This document shows, in pieces, positions 1 to 11,758 of a DNA stretch of 64,000 nt. The DNA comes from Bacillus sp. sid0103 (lineage in GTDB: Bacteria > Bacillota > Bacilli > Bacillales_B > DSM-18226). The notes beneath the pieces were generated by a model. It was given only the letters and a program-made list of their open reading frames with translations, did no database searches and had not been told where the DNA came from. Location of the stretch: contig NZ_JAHUWN010000005.1 of NCBI RefSeq assembly GCF_019219025.1, forward strand, positions 1 through 64,000, written 5' to 3'. Every line of letters begins with the position of its first letter. Positions within the stretch are counted from its first letter, which is position 1. Both the position numbers and the translations under genes were made by a program.

Positions 1-113
1 ACCCGTCCGCCGCTAACCAACAGGAGCAAGCTCCTATTGATTCGCTCGACTTGCATGTATTAGGCACGCCGCCAGCGTTCGTCCTGAGCCAGGATCAAAC
101 TCTCCAAGAAAGT
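1..113 (-). rRNA. rrs: 16S ribosomal RNA, 5' end only
   Basis: Read on the minus strand, this is the start of a bacterial 16S rRNA: the universal GAGTTTGATCCTGGCTCAG (8F) sequence lies around 85-104, followed by the conserved helix and AATACATGCAAGTCG. The rest of the gene runs off the left edge. The mature 5' end is estimated at about 113 by comparison with other Bacillaceae. The operon is transcribed away from oriC, co-oriented with replication, as is usual for origin-proximal rrn operons. Confidence 0.96.
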
Positions 114-240
114 TGATTAGCTCATTTTGTTACGTTGGCTTAGCTTCTTAATTGAAGCTAAATTTTATTGTTTGTTTGCACGATTTTGTTTGTTTAGTTT
201 TCAAAGAACAATTTCTCTGTCCCTCGTAAGCGACTTAATA
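114..240 (-). other. rRNA operon leader
   Basis: This is the transcribed spacer between the rrn promoter and mature 16S. On the minus strand it has GTTCTTTGAAAACTAAAC, the boxA-like sequence typical of Bacillus rRNA leaders, and an 8 bp hairpin (140-161, arms TTAGCTTC/GAAGCTAA) just before the 16S start. The element roles are inferred from family resemblance. Confidence 0.6.
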
Positions 241-269
241 AATATATCATCTGTATAAATGAAAGTCAA
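241..269 (-). promoter_or_regulatory. sigma-A promoter of the rRNA operon
   Basis: On the minus strand, a -35 TTGACT (264-269) and a -10 TATATT (241-246) are separated by 17 bases, about 130 bases upstream of 16S. The sequence around it is very AT-rich. This is a good vegetative promoter placed where an rrn P promoter is expected. Confidence 0.8.
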
Positions 270-354
270 CCATTTTTCTGCTTTTTTTTACTATGCCGAT
301 TATAAAAATATTTTATTCCTATAACATTCGTACTAACAGCGATTAGGAGTGAAC

Positions 355-386
355 AGAAAAGGGAACACACCACGTGTGCTCCCCCC
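355..386 (-). terminator. Rho-independent terminator of gyrBA
   Basis: Just after the gyrA stop, a GC-rich stem (GGGAGCACAC/GTGTGTTCCC with one wobble pair and a tiny loop) is followed on the minus strand by TTTTCT. It separates gyrA from the rRNA promoter. Confidence 0.75.
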
Positions 387-391
387 ATTAT

Positions 392-2923
392 TTATTCTTC
401 ATCCTCAGCAGAAATCACATCAGAATCATGATCTTCTAAAGCATTTTCCTCCACATCGGATGAATGATTGTCGAGGTTTTCTTCTTCCTCTTCTTTTTCA
501 ACCTTAGCTACAGTAGCTACAAATTCATCTTCGCTTTCCTTCATGCTTATGAGTTTCACACCTTGTGTGTTTCGGCCCATTTTAGAAATACCGCCTACAT
601 CCATCCGAATTAGGACACCGCCCGTAGTAATAAGCATGAGATCTTCATTGCCTGTAACAGCACGCATCGAAACAAGTTTTCCATTTTTCTCAGTTACATG
701 GCAGGTTTTGATCCCTTTTCCGCCTCTTCCTTGGATACGGTATTCAGATGCAGTTGTCCGTTTTCCATAACCATTTTTAGTAACAATGAGGACATCATTG
801 TCCTCCTCTAAAACTTCCATTCCAACCACTTCATCATCACTATCTAACGAAATCCCTTTGACACCTGTGGCTGTTCGTCCCATTGATCGAACATCTGTTT
901 CCGGGAAACGAATGAGCATACCTTTTTTGGTACCAATAATAATATCTTTGCTGCCATCCGTTAAGCGAGCAGAGATTAGTTCATCTCCCTCCCGCAAACT
1001 TAAAGCGATTAAACCATTGTTGCGGATATGGGCAAACGATGTTAATGGAGATCGTTTTGAGACTCCCTCTTTAGTTGTAAAGAACAAGAACCAGTCATCC
1101 ACAAATTCCTCAACTGGAATAATGGCGTTGACCCATTCTCCTTTTTCAATACCAAGAAGGTTAATAATTGGAATCCCTTTCGCCGTCCGGCTGAATTCTG
1201 GAATTTCATATCCCTTTGAACGATAAACCTTACCTTTGTTGGTAAAGAATAGGATGGTATCGTGAGTTGAAGTCGTTATTAAGTGTTCAACAAAATCATC
1301 CTCATTTGTTCCCATTCCTTGGATTCCACGACCACCACGTCGTTGCGCACGATAAGTGGAAACTGGAAGTCTCTTAACATACCCATTGTGTGTCAAGGAA
1401 ATGACAATATTTTCACGTGGGATTAGATCTTCATCTTCAATGTTTTCAATTCCGCCTGTCACAATTTCTGTCCGGCGTGTATCATTGAAGCGCTCTTTAA
1501 TCTCCGTCAATTCTTCACGGATAATTTCAAGAACCTTTTCCTCATCAGCTAAAATGGCCTTTAATTCAGCAATCAACTTCACTAGATTTTGATATTCTTC
1601 TTCAATTTTTTCTCTTTCCAAACCTGTTAAACGCTGTAAACGCATATCGAGAATGGCTTGAGCTTGCTTTTCAGAAAGGCTAAAGGTAGTCATCAAGCCT
1701 TCACGGGCGATGTCAGTCGTTTGTGAACTACGAATTAAATTAATCACTTCATCCAGGTGGTCTAAAGCAATTCTTAAACCCTCTAAGATATGCGCACGAG
1801 CTTCTGCTTTACGGAGTTCAAACTCTGTTCTGCGGCGGATAACCACTTTTTGATGATCCAAGTAATGGACTAAACATTGTTTAAGGGTCAATACCTTTGG
1901 ATGTCCATTAACTAGTGCAAGCGTGTTAATCCCGAAACTTGTTTGTAGCGCTGTATGTTTATATAAATTATTCAAAAGGACGTTGGCATTTGCATCTTTA
2001 CGAACTTCAATAACAACCCGCATTCCTTTACGGTCGGATTCATCTCTTAAGTCGGTAATGCCTTCAACTTTTTTATCGCGAGCTAATTCAGCAATTTTTT
2101 CAACTAATTTTGCTTTATTTACTTGGTATGGTAATTCTTTAACAATGATCGTTTCTTTTCCATTGGCTTTTTGTTCTATTTTAACTTTCGCACGGACAGT
2201 GATTGATCCTCTGCCTGTTTCATATGCTTTACGAATACCGCTCCGGCCCAAGATGATTCCGCCGGTGGGGAAGTCTGGCCCAGGGATAATTTCCATGAGC
2301 TCTTGGGTAGAAATCTCAGGGTCACGACTTAGTGCTAACACTCCGTCAATGACTTCTCCCAATTGGTGGGGTGGGATATTCGTCGCCATTCCTACAGCAA
2401 TTCCCGTTGTACCGTTTACTAAAAGGTTAGGGAATCGTGCCGGTAGAACGACTGGTTCCTTTTCCTCACCATCATAGTTATCTTGATAATCAATCGTATC
2501 TTTGTTTATATCTCGCAATAACTCCATCGAGATTTTCGACATTCGCGATTCTGTATAACGCATGGCAGCAGCTCCGTCACCATCGACAGAACCGAAATTC
2601 CCATGACCATCAACGAGCATATAACGATAATTAAAATCCTGCGCCATCCGTACCATTGTTTCATAAACAGCAGAATCCCCGTGCGGGTGATATTTACCGA
2701 TTACATCTCCAACGATACGGGCTGATTTTTTATAGGGTTTGTCTGAATGCATTCCAAGATCATGCATAGCATATAGAATACGACGATGTACCGGTTTTAA
2801 TCCATCTCGAACATCTGGAAGGGCACGAGAAACGATAACGCTCATCGCATAGTCAAGAAAGGAAGTTTTCATTTCCTTACTAATATTAATCTCTGTTATT
2901 TGAGAATTTGGGGTATCAGCCAT
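392..2923 (-). CDS. gyrA: DNA gyrase subunit A
   Basis: Breakage-reunion subunit of gyrase, which introduces negative supercoils in an A2B2 complex with GyrB. The 843-residue protein is slightly longer than the usual 820 because of an acidic C-terminal tail rich in E and D. The active-site tyrosine is Y123 in AAMRYTES. The helix that holds quinolone-contact residues is intact, with the common wild-type residues S84 and E88 ([10 protein letters not shown]). The GyrA box QRRGGRG sits near the start of the C-terminal beta-pinwheel, which marks it as gyrase rather than topoisomerase IV. The ATG follows a strong AGGAGG site. It lies 26 bases after gyrB, so the two are probably co-transcribed. Confidence 0.98.
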   Translation of the reverse strand: MADTPNSQITEINISKEMKTSFLDYAMSVIVSRALPDVRDGLKPVHRRILYAMHDLGMHSDKPYKKSARIVGDVIGKYHPHGDSAVYETMVRMAQDFNYRYMLVDGHGNFGSVDGDGAAAMRYTESRMSKISMELLRDINKDTIDYQDNYDGEEKEPVVLPARFPNLLVNGTTGIAVGMATNIPPHQLGEVIDGVLALSRDPEISTQELMEIIPGPDFPTGGIILGRSGIRKAYETGRGSITVRAKVKIEQKANGKETIIVKELPYQVNKAKLVEKIAELARDKKVEGITDLRDESDRKGMRVVIEVRKDANANVLLNNLYKHTALQTSFGINTLALVNGHPKVLTLKQCLVHYLDHQKVVIRRRTEFELRKAEARAHILEGLRIALDHLDEVINLIRSSQTTDIAREGLMTTFSLSEKQAQAILDMRLQRLTGLEREKIEEEYQNLVKLIAELKAILADEEKVLEIIREELTEIKERFNDTRRTEIVTGGIENIEDEDLIPRENIVISLTHNGYVKRLPVSTYRAQRRGGRGIQGMGTNEDDFVEHLITTSTHDTILFFTNKGKVYRSKGYEIPEFSRTAKGIPIINLLGIEKGEWVNAIIPVEEFVDDWFLFFTTKEGVSKRSPLTSFAHIRNNGLIALSLREGDELISARLTDGSKDIIIGTKKGMLIRFPETDVRSMGRTATGVKGISLDSDDEVVGMEVLEEDNDVLIVTKNGYGKRTTASEYRIQGRGGKGIKTCHVTEKNGKLVSMRAVTGNEDLMLITTGGVLIRMDVGGISKMGRNTQGVKLISMKESEDEFVATVAKVEKEEEEENLDNHSSDVEENALEDHDSDVISAEDEE

Positions 2924-2949
2924 ACTTATTTCCTCCTTTCACCTTTTCT

Positions 2950-4881
<1,932 letters not shown>

Positions 4882-4935
4882 TCACCTGCACCTTCTGACA
4901 AAAATATATCTATAATCAATAAAACATGTAGTACT

Positions 4936-5184
4936 TTAAAATTCATGTATACTCATTTGATTTGAACGTTTCTTTAAAGTTCCAGAAGAAATCGGGGATA
5001 AGTAAACATTGTCATATGTAACAATGACTGATTTAAAGGGGTTTTTGGATAGATTAATTACTTTTTCCTTACGTGCCTCGAGGAATTCTTTGACTAGCGG
5101 CGAGTTTTTTACACTCTCCTTATCCAAGATAGAAATAATGTCTCTAGCTCTAATATTGATATCTTCCCCGATATGGATATACAT
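4936..5184 (-). CDS. remB: RemB/YaaB-type regulatory protein (DUF370)
   Basis: An 82-residue protein that begins MYIHIGEDINIRARDIISIL and matches the DUF370 family. RemB (YaaB) in B. subtilis is encoded at this position between recF and gyrB and is linked to extracellular-matrix gene expression; the paralogue RemA is a DNA-binding activator. The ATG has a clear GAGGTGA site and follows recF by only 9 bases, so it is translated from the recF-gyrB operon. The assignment rests on start sequence, length and synteny. Confidence 0.85.
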   Translation of the reverse strand: MYIHIGEDINIRARDIISILDKESVKNSPLVKEFLEARKEKVINLSKNPFKSVIVTYDNVYLSPISSGTLKKRSNQMSIHEF

Positions 5185-5193
5185 GGGTTCACC

Positions 5194-6312
5194 TCAATTA
5201 ACTTTCTTTATCCTTCCTGCTTCAACGATAAATGTTGAGGCTTCCCTTAATGTTTGATGATCAATACCTTCGACACTTGTGGTTGTCACAAAAGTCTGGA
5301 CCTTCCCCTGGATTGTATTAAGCAAGTGAGACTGCCGGTAATCGTCTAATTCCGATAAAACATCGTCTAATAGTAAAATTGGATATTCTCCAATCTCAGC
5401 ATAAATTAATTCAATTTCAGCAAGTTTCAAGGATAATGCGGTGGTCCGCTGCTGGCCTTGTGAACCAAATGTTTGCACATCTCGACCGTTGACAGTAAAA
5501 ATGAGATCATCTCGATGGGGACCGAATAACGTAGTTCCTCGTTCAATTTCCCTCGTTCTAACCTTGCTGAACTTTTCTTCAAAGCATGCTATCATCTTCG
5601 ACAAATCTTGCTCTTCTAATACCTCTACCGACGGTTTATAGGTAATTTCGAGTGTTTCCAAACCTCTAGAAATTCCTTGATGAATGGGTTTTGCCCAATT
5701 TTGAAGGAGACGCAGAAACTCAAATCGTTTTGTGACAATTTTCACAGCCATGGCTATAAATTGTTCTGTTAAAATCTCCAGCATCGTTTGATCGGTTTGT
5801 TTTTTTATCTGCAACATTTTTAAATAATGATTGCGCTGCTGTAGTATTTTTTGATATTGACTCATATCATGTAAATAAATTGGTGAAACCTGTCCAATCT
5901 CCATATCTATAAATCGTCTGCGGACTTGCGGGCTGCCTTTTACTAAATTAAGGTCCTCAGGAGCAAACATCACCACATTCATATTGCCTACATATTGACT
6001 TAGTTTTTGCTGCTCAATATGATTGCATTTCGCCTTTTTACCTTTTTTCGAAATAATTAATTGCAACGGAAGCGAACTGTGTTGTTTTTTTACCCTACCC
6101 TCTATTTTAGCATATTCTTGGTCCCAGCGAATAAGTTCTTTGTCACTAGAAGTACGATGTGATTTAGCCATTGCTAAAACATAGATGGATTCCATCACAT
6201 TTGTTTTCCCTTGAGCATTTTCTCCCAAGATCACATTTACTTTATTTTCAAATTCTACGAACAATTCTTCGTAATTTCGATAATCGGTGAGCGCTAATTT
6301 TTCGATATACAT
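5194..6312 (-). CDS. recF: DNA replication and repair protein RecF
   Basis: SMC-like ATPase that helps load RecA at single-strand gaps together with RecO and RecR. The 372 residues match the usual length. Walker A is GENAQGKT (residues 30-37). The ABC-type signature is around FGSQGQQRT (about 284), and Walker B is [12 protein letters not shown] (about 312). It lies 23 bases downstream of yaaA in the standard dnaA-dnaN-yaaA-recF order. Confidence 0.97.
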   Translation of the reverse strand: MYIEKLALTDYRNYEELFVEFENKVNVILGENAQGKTNVMESIYVLAMAKSHRTSSDKELIRWDQEYAKIEGRVKKQHSSLPLQLIISKKGKKAKCNHIEQQKLSQYVGNMNVVMFAPEDLNLVKGSPQVRRRFIDMEIGQVSPIYLHDMSQYQKILQQRNHYLKMLQIKKQTDQTMLEILTEQFIAMAVKIVTKRFEFLRLLQNWAKPIHQGISRGLETLEITYKPSVEVLEEQDLSKMIACFEEKFSKVRTREIERGTTLFGPHRDDLIFTVNGRDVQTFGSQGQQRTTALSLKLAEIELIYAEIGEYPILLLDDVLSELDDYRQSHLLNTIQGKVQTFVTTTSVEGIDHQTLREASTFIVEAGRIKKVN

Positions 6313-6335
6313 AGGAAACGCATCCTTTAGCCTTG

Positions 6336-6551
6336 CTATTCGGTAATAACAAACTCTCCAAAGCCAGGAATTCTGATTTGGTCACCGGAGCGCAGCTTTC
6401 TTCCTCTTCTTTGATCTTGTTCGCCGTTAATAAATATCTCATGTTCACTCAAAAACCATTTCGCCATGCCGCCAGTTTGAATTACATCAGCTAGTTTTAG
6501 GAATTGGCCTAATGTAATAAATTCTGTATCAAGCTTAATTTTTTCAGGCAA
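6336..6551 (-). CDS. yaaA: S4-domain RNA-binding protein YaaA
   Basis: A 71-residue protein made almost entirely of an S4 RNA-binding fold: [15 protein letters not shown], then [19 protein letters not shown]. It is conserved between dnaN and recF in Firmicutes and has been linked to ribosome maturation. Translation starts at TTG (6549-6551), supported by GAGGGTGA a few bases upstream; there is no better ATG in frame. Confidence 0.9.
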   Translation of the reverse strand: MPEKIKLDTEFITLGQFLKLADVIQTGGMAKWFLSEHEIFINGEQDQRRGRKLRSGDQIRIPGFGEFVITE

Positions 6552-6625
6552 ATCGTCACCCTCGTTTCTAAAATGGTCTCAATACTTTATTTTACTAAAT
6601 AATCGCCAGAGTTACAAAGGAAACT

Positions 6626-6651
6626 AAAAGAAAGCCACCTTTAGTTGGTGG
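6626..6651 (-). terminator. Terminator or attenuator between dnaN and yaaA
   Basis: On the minus strand, a six-pair stem GCCACC/GGTGGC with a 7-base loop is followed by TTTCTTTT, 25 bases after the dnaN stop. It is likely a partial terminator, because yaaA-recF-gyrBA follow in the same direction. Confidence 0.65.
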
Positions 6652-6675
6652 CATTGAGTTTTTACTTGTATGAAA

Positions 6676-7812
6676 TTAGTATGTTCGAACTGGTAAGATT
6701 AATTGCAAGATCGTTTCATCATGAAGCGGACGGATGACGAAAGGACGCATTGCCCCAGTAAAACTTACCCTGATATCTGTCCCTTCTAGTGCTTTTAGGG
6801 CATCCATCATAAATTTCGCACTAAAGGAAATCTTTAATTCTTCCCCTTCAATCGCTTCGCTTTGAATCTCTTCGACTACTTTCCCAACCTCTGGTGTATT
6901 AGAAGAAATTTCAATCAGCCCGCCTTCAATCGTTGAAAGCTTAACTACATTATTTCTCCCTTCTCTTGCTAATAGCGAGGCACGATCAATCGCATGTAAA
7001 AATTCCTTGGTATTAACGGTCACATCCGTCTTACTTTCACTTGGGATTAATCTCGATGTATCTGGATAATTTCCTTCTAACAATCTTGAGAAAAATAATA
7101 AGTGCTTCGCTTTAAATAAAATTTGATTTTCAGTGATAACAATATCAATGAGTTCATTGCTGTCATCTATAATTTTACTAAGCTCATTTAAGCTTTTTCC
7201 GGGAATGACCACATTATAATTTTCGTTATTAGTCGTTTCGATTTTCGCCTTTCTTAATGCAAGACGATGACTATCTGTTGCAATACAGTTTAATTCCCCA
7301 TTTTCAACACGCCAGTTTACACCTGTCAAGATGGGGCGTGTTTCTGAGGTGGACACTGCAAAATGCGTTTGTCTAATCATCGCTTTTAATAAATCCGTGG
7401 CGATATGGAATTTATTATTTTCTTCTATCTGTGGCAGGTGAGGATATTCTTCTGCATCAAGACCGATTAAGTTAAATTCAGATTTTCCTGAGCGAATGAC
7501 AGTTTGAAGTGAGCCTAATACTTCAATTTCTACTGAATCTGTCGGCAGTTTTTTGACAATTTCACTAAAGACTTTTGCTTGAAGGACAATGGATCCAGCT
7601 TGTTTGATTTCAATAATTTCATCCCCAGCATCCTCATTTGGAATAAACGATTCAATGGAAATATCTGAATCACTTCCCGTTAAGGTAACTCCTTCTGCTG
7701 TAGCTGTAATTTTGATTCCCGTTAAGATTGGAATGGTGGTTCTGCTTGTAACAGCCTTCATAACATCTTGAACACTCTGGACTAATCGATCTCGTTGGAT
7801 GATAAATTTCAT
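6676..7812 (-). CDS. dnaN: DNA polymerase III beta subunit (sliding clamp)
   Basis: Ring-shaped clamp that tethers the replicative polymerase to DNA. The 378 residues, the same length as in B. subtilis, contain the three clamp domains (about 1-128, 129-247, 248-378). The C-terminal segment ends MRPFVIRPLHDETILQLILPVRTY, typical of DnaN. The ATG is preceded by GGAGG with a ten-base gap. The gene lies downstream of dnaA across the DNA-unwinding region of oriC. Confidence 0.98.
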   Translation of the reverse strand: MKFIIQRDRLVQSVQDVMKAVTSRTTIPILTGIKITATAEGVTLTGSDSDISIESFIPNEDAGDEIIEIKQAGSIVLQAKVFSEIVKKLPTDSVEIEVLGSLQTVIRSGKSEFNLIGLDAEEYPHLPQIEENNKFHIATDLLKAMIRQTHFAVSTSETRPILTGVNWRVENGELNCIATDSHRLALRKAKIETTNNENYNVVIPGKSLNELSKIIDDSNELIDIVITENQILFKAKHLLFFSRLLEGNYPDTSRLIPSESKTDVTVNTKEFLHAIDRASLLAREGRNNVVKLSTIEGGLIEISSNTPEVGKVVEEIQSEAIEGEELKISFSAKFMMDALKALEGTDIRVSFTGAMRPFVIRPLHDETILQLILPVRTY

Positions 7813-7844
7813 CGCATGTAATCCTCCGTTTTAAGCATATTTTT

Positions 7845-7992
7845 TATTGCAATAACATAATATATTTTTTTAAAAAAAATAGAAGAAGTACTAGTAGGGC
7901 CTGTTAGTATGTGGATAACTCATTTTTTCAACGGAAACACAGCCTATCCACATGTGGACAGACTGTGTGTAAATACAGAGAAGTTATTCACA
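7845..7992. other. oriC: oriC unwinding region: DnaA boxes, GC cluster, DnaA-trios, AT tract
   Basis: Between dnaN and dnaA there is a perfect DnaA box (TGTGGATAA, 7910-7918) and weaker ones (CTATCCACA 7944-7952, TTATTCACA 7984-7992). Reading away from the 7910 box comes a short GC cluster (7897-7902), then six triplets TAG, TAG, TAC, AAG, AAG, TAG (7897 back to 7880). These fit the DnaA-trio pattern 3'-[G/A]A[T/A]-5'. Beyond is an A/T-only tract (about 7845-7880). This is the same order as the basal unwinding system of B. subtilis, and marks where strands should open. Confidence 0.85.
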
Positions 7993-8006
7993 TAATTCAT
8001 TTATGG

Positions 8007-9353
8007 TTAGACTTTCAAAAGTTCGTGTAGTTCTTTCATTTGTCTTTGCAGCTGGGCATCGGATTGAAGAAGTTTAGAAATCTTTTCATGGGCATGAATC
8101 ACGGTCGTATGATCGCGGCCCCCAAACTCTTCTCCTATTTTTGGCAAAGAATAATCGGTTAATTCCCGTGATAAGTACATAGCAATTTGTCTAGGAAAGG
8201 CAAGTGACTTTGTCCGCTTTTTTGCCTTAAAATCCTCAAGTTTTATACTAAAGAGTTCCCCAACTGTCTTCTGAATATCCAAGATGGTGATCACCTTAGG
8301 CTTTGAACTAGGGATAATATCCTTTAATGCTTCAGCAGCCAAATCGGCATTAATATCTTTATTAATTAAAGAAGAGTAAGCAACCACGCGGATTAGCGCA
8401 CCTTCGAGTTCACGGATGTTGGAGTCAATTTGATTGGCAATATAGAGCATGACTTCGTTAGGAATATCAAGACCTTCTGCCTTTGCCTTCTTTCTAAGGA
8501 TGGCAATCCTTGTTTCTAAATCAGGTGGAGTAATATCAGTAATTAATCCCCATTCAAACCGCGAACGAAGCCTGTCCTCCAGCGTTGGAATTTCACGTGG
8601 CGGCCGGTCGCTCGAGATAATGATTTGTTTACTTTCCTCATGCAGTGCATTAAACGTATGAAAAAATTCTTCCTGGGTTGATTCTTTTCCAGCTAAGAAC
8701 TGAATATCATCTATAAGTAAAATGTCGACATTTCGATATTTATTTCGGAAATTCTCTGCTTTATTGTCACGAATCGAATTAATGAATTCGTTTGTAAATT
8801 TTTCAGACGATAAATAAACGACCTTCGCCGCAGGATTATGATCTAAAACATAATGGCCAATCGCATGCATTAAGTGCGTTTTTCCTAATCCTACTCCTCC
8901 ATAGATAAAGAGGGGATTGTATGCTTTTGCAGGTGCTTCAGCTACAGCGAGTGATGCTGCATGGGCAAACCGGTTGCCTGAGCCAATAACAAAGGTATCA
9001 AAGGTATATTTTTGATTTAAAATTCCTTGAGGAAATTCCCCATGGTCATCATCTTTTTTTACCTTTTTGGGAGGTAATTGCACTTCGTTTTCTGCATCTT
9101 TTTGATTTTGCGGAATAATAAACTTAACAGAAAGCTCTTCCCCGGTAATCTCATAAAGAATGCCGGAGATTAACTGCGAATACCGTTCTTCAAGCCAATC
9201 ACGAGCAAACTCATTGGGAGCCGTTATGATCAGCAAATCACCTTGAAGGGAATGGGCCTTGGTTGACTTAAGCCATGTGTCAAAGCTTGGTTTGCTAATC
9301 TTTTTCTCTATATTGGCTAGTGCAGCATGCCAAAGATCCGCAATATTTTCCAA
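8007..9353 (-). CDS. dnaA: Chromosomal replication initiator DnaA
   Basis: AAA+ initiator that binds DnaA boxes and opens oriC. The start chosen is TTG at 9351-9353: AGGAGGG sits 7 bases upstream and the protein then begins (M)[11 protein letters not shown], aligning with MENILDLW of B. subtilis. An in-frame ATG 36 bases further upstream lacks this support. The product has 448 residues. Walker A is [10 protein letters not shown] (about 151-160), Walker B is [10 protein letters not shown] (about 213), and the domain IV signature is [11 protein letters not shown] (about 408-418). Confidence 0.97.
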   Translation of the reverse strand: MENIADLWHAALANIEKKISKPSFDTWLKSTKAHSLQGDLLIITAPNEFARDWLEERYSQLISGILYEITGEELSVKFIIPQNQKDAENEVQLPPKKVKKDDDHGEFPQGILNQKYTFDTFVIGSGNRFAHAASLAVAEAPAKAYNPLFIYGGVGLGKTHLMHAIGHYVLDHNPAAKVVYLSSEKFTNEFINSIRDNKAENFRNKYRNVDILLIDDIQFLAGKESTQEEFFHTFNALHEESKQIIISSDRPPREIPTLEDRLRSRFEWGLITDITPPDLETRIAILRKKAKAEGLDIPNEVMLYIANQIDSNIRELEGALIRVVAYSSLINKDINADLAAEALKDIIPSSKPKVITILDIQKTVGELFSIKLEDFKAKKRTKSLAFPRQIAMYLSRELTDYSLPKIGEEFGGRDHTTVIHAHEKISKLLQSDAQLQRQMKELHELLKV

Positions 9354-9543
9354 ATAATATCCCTCCTTTTTTGCGTTAATAAAAACCATGTATGAAAACT
9401 AGCACACGTGCAGTAATACCTGTCTTACTCCAATAAATAGTTTAGGACGGAGTAATCCCATCCGACTGGGTCATTTTCCGTTGTGAAATGATGTTTATAC
9501 TTGCAGTACAACCTATTAATTTATAAATATACGAATTAGTGAA

Positions 9544-9861
9544 TGTGGATAATAAATAATAAGGAAGTAAAGTGGAGTTTCGACAATATCCACTTCTTGT
9601 GGACAACTTTTTACAACACCCTAGGATAAGCTATCCACATGATATCCACAATTTGTGGATAACGTATTTGTGTGGATAAAGTTATTCAGAGTGAAAACAC
9701 AAATATAATATCAAATAATTGCTTGAGGCGCAATGCCTTTTCGTAGTTTATCCACAACGACAACAATATGTGCACAATATTTGTCCACAAGTAGATGTTT
9801 TGTGCAAAACCTGTCAATATCTTGTGTGGATAGCAAAAAAAATGTCGAAAAAATATCCACA
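9544..9861. other. oriC: oriC upstream DnaA-box array
   Basis: The 786-base gene-free interval 9354-10139 contains the second half of the bipartite origin. Perfect DnaA boxes are at 9544-9552, 9654-9662, 9671-9679 (all TGTGGATAA) and 9748-9756 (TTATCCACA). One-mismatch boxes are at 9631-9639, 9642-9650, 9781-9789, 9825-9833 and 9853-9861. Two TGTCGAAA motifs (9578-9585 minus, 9843-9850 plus) match the Spo0A box and sit among them. The layout matches the incAB side of the B. subtilis origin. Confidence 0.88.
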
Positions 9862-10058
9862 ACCAGGTGGCTGACGAGCTGTCCGCGTAAAGGGAGTGGA
9901 TTTTGCAAAAATCACGACTGTCGATTTACAGTGCCTAGGGTAAAAAAATGAATTCTTTTCCTTTGCTATTGGAGCTGTTCCTATAAGAATAGAATTTCTG
10001 GAAATTAGCTAATTCATGTTCAATAAAAATTGGAAATGGGGACAATATCGAAGAACAG

Positions 10059-10088
10059 TTGACAATTTTATGGTGAGGTTATTATAAT
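10059..10088 (+). promoter_or_regulatory. Sigma-A promoter of rpmH-rnpA
   Basis: TTGACA (10059-10064), an 18-base spacer and a perfect TATAAT (10083-10088) lie about 50 bases upstream of the rpmH start. It is the strongest promoter-like sequence next to the origin. Confidence 0.88.
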
Positions 10089-10139
10089 GAGTAAGACTGT
10101 CATTTAAACTTGATAGCATCCTTTAGGGAGGTGTCATAT

Positions 10140-10274
10140 ATGAAAAGAACATATCAACCAAATAAGCGTAAACACAGTAAAGTCCACGGTTTCCGTAGTC
10201 GTATGGCCTCAGCTAATGGCCGTAAGGTTCTAGCTCGTCGTCGTTTAAAGGGAAGAAAAGTATTATCAGCATAG
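10140..10274 (+). CDS. rpmH: 50S ribosomal protein L34
   Basis: A 44-residue, highly basic protein that begins [18 protein letters not shown] and ends [12 protein letters not shown], the universal L34 sequence. L34 is the smallest large-subunit protein and is encoded next to the origin in nearly all bacteria. The ATG has an AGGGAGGTG ribosome-binding site. It precedes rnpA in the same orientation, with a hairpin in between. Confidence 0.98.
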   Translation: MKRTYQPNKRKHSKVHGFRSRMASANGRKVLARRRLKGRKVLSA

Positions 10275-10301
10275 ACCACTGAAAAGTCAGTGGTCTTTTT
10301 T
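10273..10301 (+). terminator. Hairpin terminator between rpmH and rnpA
   Basis: A perfect ten-pair stem (AGACCACTGA/TCAGTGGTCT) with loop AAAG and a run of six T overlaps the rpmH stop codon. Leaky termination here would lower rnpA mRNA relative to rpmH mRNA, which is inferred from position. Confidence 0.9.
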
Positions 10302-10326
10302 CTAATCCGACTGAGGGTGTTTTTTT

Positions 10327-10668
10327 ATGAAAAAAGAGCTACGCATTAAAAAAAATAAAGAATTCCAAGCAGCATTTCAAAAAGGTCAGTCCTTTGCCAA
10401 TCGGCAGTTTGTCGTCTATTCCTTAGCAAAAGAGGGACAAGATTATTTTCGGATCGGCCTGTCTGTTAGTAAGAAGATCGGAAATGCTGTCACAAGGAAT
10501 AGGATCAAACGTTATGTAAGACAATCTATTTTTGAGCTGAACGAACAATTGGCGAAAGGGAATGACTATGTCATCATTGCCAGGAAACCTGCATCGGAAA
10601 TGGATGTCTTTGAGGTGAAAAAAAGTTTGACCCATGTCTTTAAAGTCGGGAAAGTTTTAAAAAAGTGA
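10327..10668 (+). CDS. rnpA: Ribonuclease P protein component
   Basis: Protein cofactor of RNase P, which trims the 5' leader of tRNA precursors with the catalytic RNA rnpB (not in this window). The 113 residues include the conserved RNR signature [15 protein letters not shown], and the protein is basic. It lies directly after rpmH and depends on that promoter. The length matches B. subtilis RnpA closely. Confidence 0.96.
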   Translation: MKKELRIKKNKEFQAAFQKGQSFANRQFVVYSLAKEGQDYFRIGLSVSKKIGNAVTRNRIKRYVRQSIFELNEQLAKGNDYVIIARKPASEMDVFEVKKSLTHVFKVGKVLKK

Positions 10669-10769
10669 CGGTAAGGACATAAATGCGAAGGAATTCGCCT
10701 GAAAATTTCATCATATTGCAGACAATTCCTTTGCGTAAGTGTTAAAATACTTTTGAAATCTTATAAAAA

Positions 10770-10924
10770 GGCTCTTTTCGTAAACTTTGTTAATTTTGGA
10801 GTAATTTTACTAAGTTACAAGGGCATATTTGCCAATGTTCTATACGAAAAAATGCTGCGATGCATTTAGGAATACGGGTTGATGAACCTGTTCGAAAAAC
10901 AACAATCTATACGAAAACAGTCTA
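10770..10924 (+). repeat. MITE-like intergenic repeat, copy 1
   Basis: First of four related AT-rich elements of about 150-160 bp. It begins GGCTCTTTTCGTAAACTTTG and ends in ACAACAATCTATACGAAAAC then AGTCT. The end read backwards resembles the start, giving imperfect terminal inverted repeats (GGCTnTTTTCG). It fills most of the 313-base rnpA-yidC gap. The remaining bases (10925-10981) hold only the yidC ribosome-binding site. Confidence 0.75.
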
Positions 10925-10981
10925 CAAAAAAATAATACATAGAGTGGTTTCACTATCTTTATTGTAGGGAGGAAATTTTGG

Positions 10982-11758
10982 TTGAAAAGACGAATATTAC
11001 TAGTAGTTGGCTTACTTTCTGTCTTTATCCTGCTGACAGGATGTAGTGAAATAAAAAAACCAATTACTTCGGAGAGTACGGGCTTTTGGAATGAGTACAT
11101 TGTTTATCCATTATCCTGGTTGATTAAAGAAGGGGCGCATATCCTTGGGGGCAGCTTTGGGTTATCGATTATTGTCGTAACCATTCTCATTCGCCTTGCG
11201 ATTTTGCCGCTGATGATCAAGCAGACAAGAAGTTCGAAAGCGATGCAAGCCTTGCAGCCAGAAATGAAGGCACTTCGTGAAAAATATAGTTCGAAAGATC
11301 AAAAAACTCAGCAAAAATTGCAACAGGAAACAATGGCATTGTTTTCAAAGCATGGCGTCAATCCAATGGCTGGTTGTTTTCCGTTAATCGTGCAAATGCC
11401 AATTTTAATTGGTTTTTACCATGCAATCTCACGAACAAGGGAAATTGCATCAGATAATTTCCTCTGGTTTGACCTAGGAGATAAAGATCCATATTATATT
11501 TTGCCAATTATTGCTGGTATCACCACCTTTATTCAGCAAAAATTGATGATGGCTGGTCAAGAGCAGAACCCGCAAATGGCGATGATGCTTTGGATGATGC
11601 CAATCATGATCGTTGTGTTCGCCTTTAATTTCCCTGCTGCTCTTTCCTTGTATTGGGTAGTCGGAAATATTTTTATGATTGTGCAAACGTATTTTATTAA
11701 AGGACCGGATCTGAAAACGGCAAAATCATCCGGTAATGCGGGAGGAGCAAAAAAGTGA
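10982..11758 (+). CDS. yidC: Membrane protein insertase YidC/SpoIIIJ (lipoprotein)
   Basis: YidC/Oxa1 insertase that puts proteins into the cytoplasmic membrane, with or without SecYEG; the SpoIIIJ orthologue is also needed for forespore gene expression. It starts at TTG (10982) after GGGAGG. The N-terminus is a lipoprotein signal with lipobox LLTGC, so C21 becomes the lipidated residue. The groove arginine is R71 in TILIRLAIL. About five membrane helices follow, and the C-terminus is short and basic. The 258 residues fit the Gram-positive type. It overlaps jag by 4 bases. Confidence 0.96.
   Translation: MKRRILLVVGLLSVFILLTGCSEIKKPITSESTGFWNEYIVYPLSWLIKEGAHILGGSFGLSIIVVTILIRLAILPLMIKQTRSSKAMQALQPEMKALREKYSSKDQKTQQKLQQETMALFSKHGVNPMAGCFPLIVQMPILIGFYHAISRTREIASDNFLWFDLGDKDPYYILPIIAGITTFIQQKLMMAGQEQNPQMAMMLWMMPIMIVVFAFNFPAALSLYWVVGNIFMIVQTYFIKGPDLKTAKSSGNAGGAKK

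Noticed and set aside
897..909. GTTTCCGGGAAAC inside gyrA as a Noc-binding site
   Set aside because: The Noc site has CCCGGG at its centre (ATTTCCCGGGAAAT); this palindrome is one base shorter and sits in conserved coding sequence.
1410..1425. Further CACGTG-containing sequences (also near 8594, 9404 and 17709) as parS
   Set aside because: They keep only the central hexamer and lack the GTTNC/GAAAC arms.
468..2634. Long plus-strand ORFs opposite gyrA (for example 1923-2477)
   Set aside because: They are antisense shadows of a highly conserved gene, have serine/arginine-rich translations and no ribosome-binding sites.
9711..9951. ORFs on both strands in the oriC array
   Set aside because: They are made of DnaA boxes and AT-rich origin sequence, lack ribosome-binding sites and have no recognisable product.
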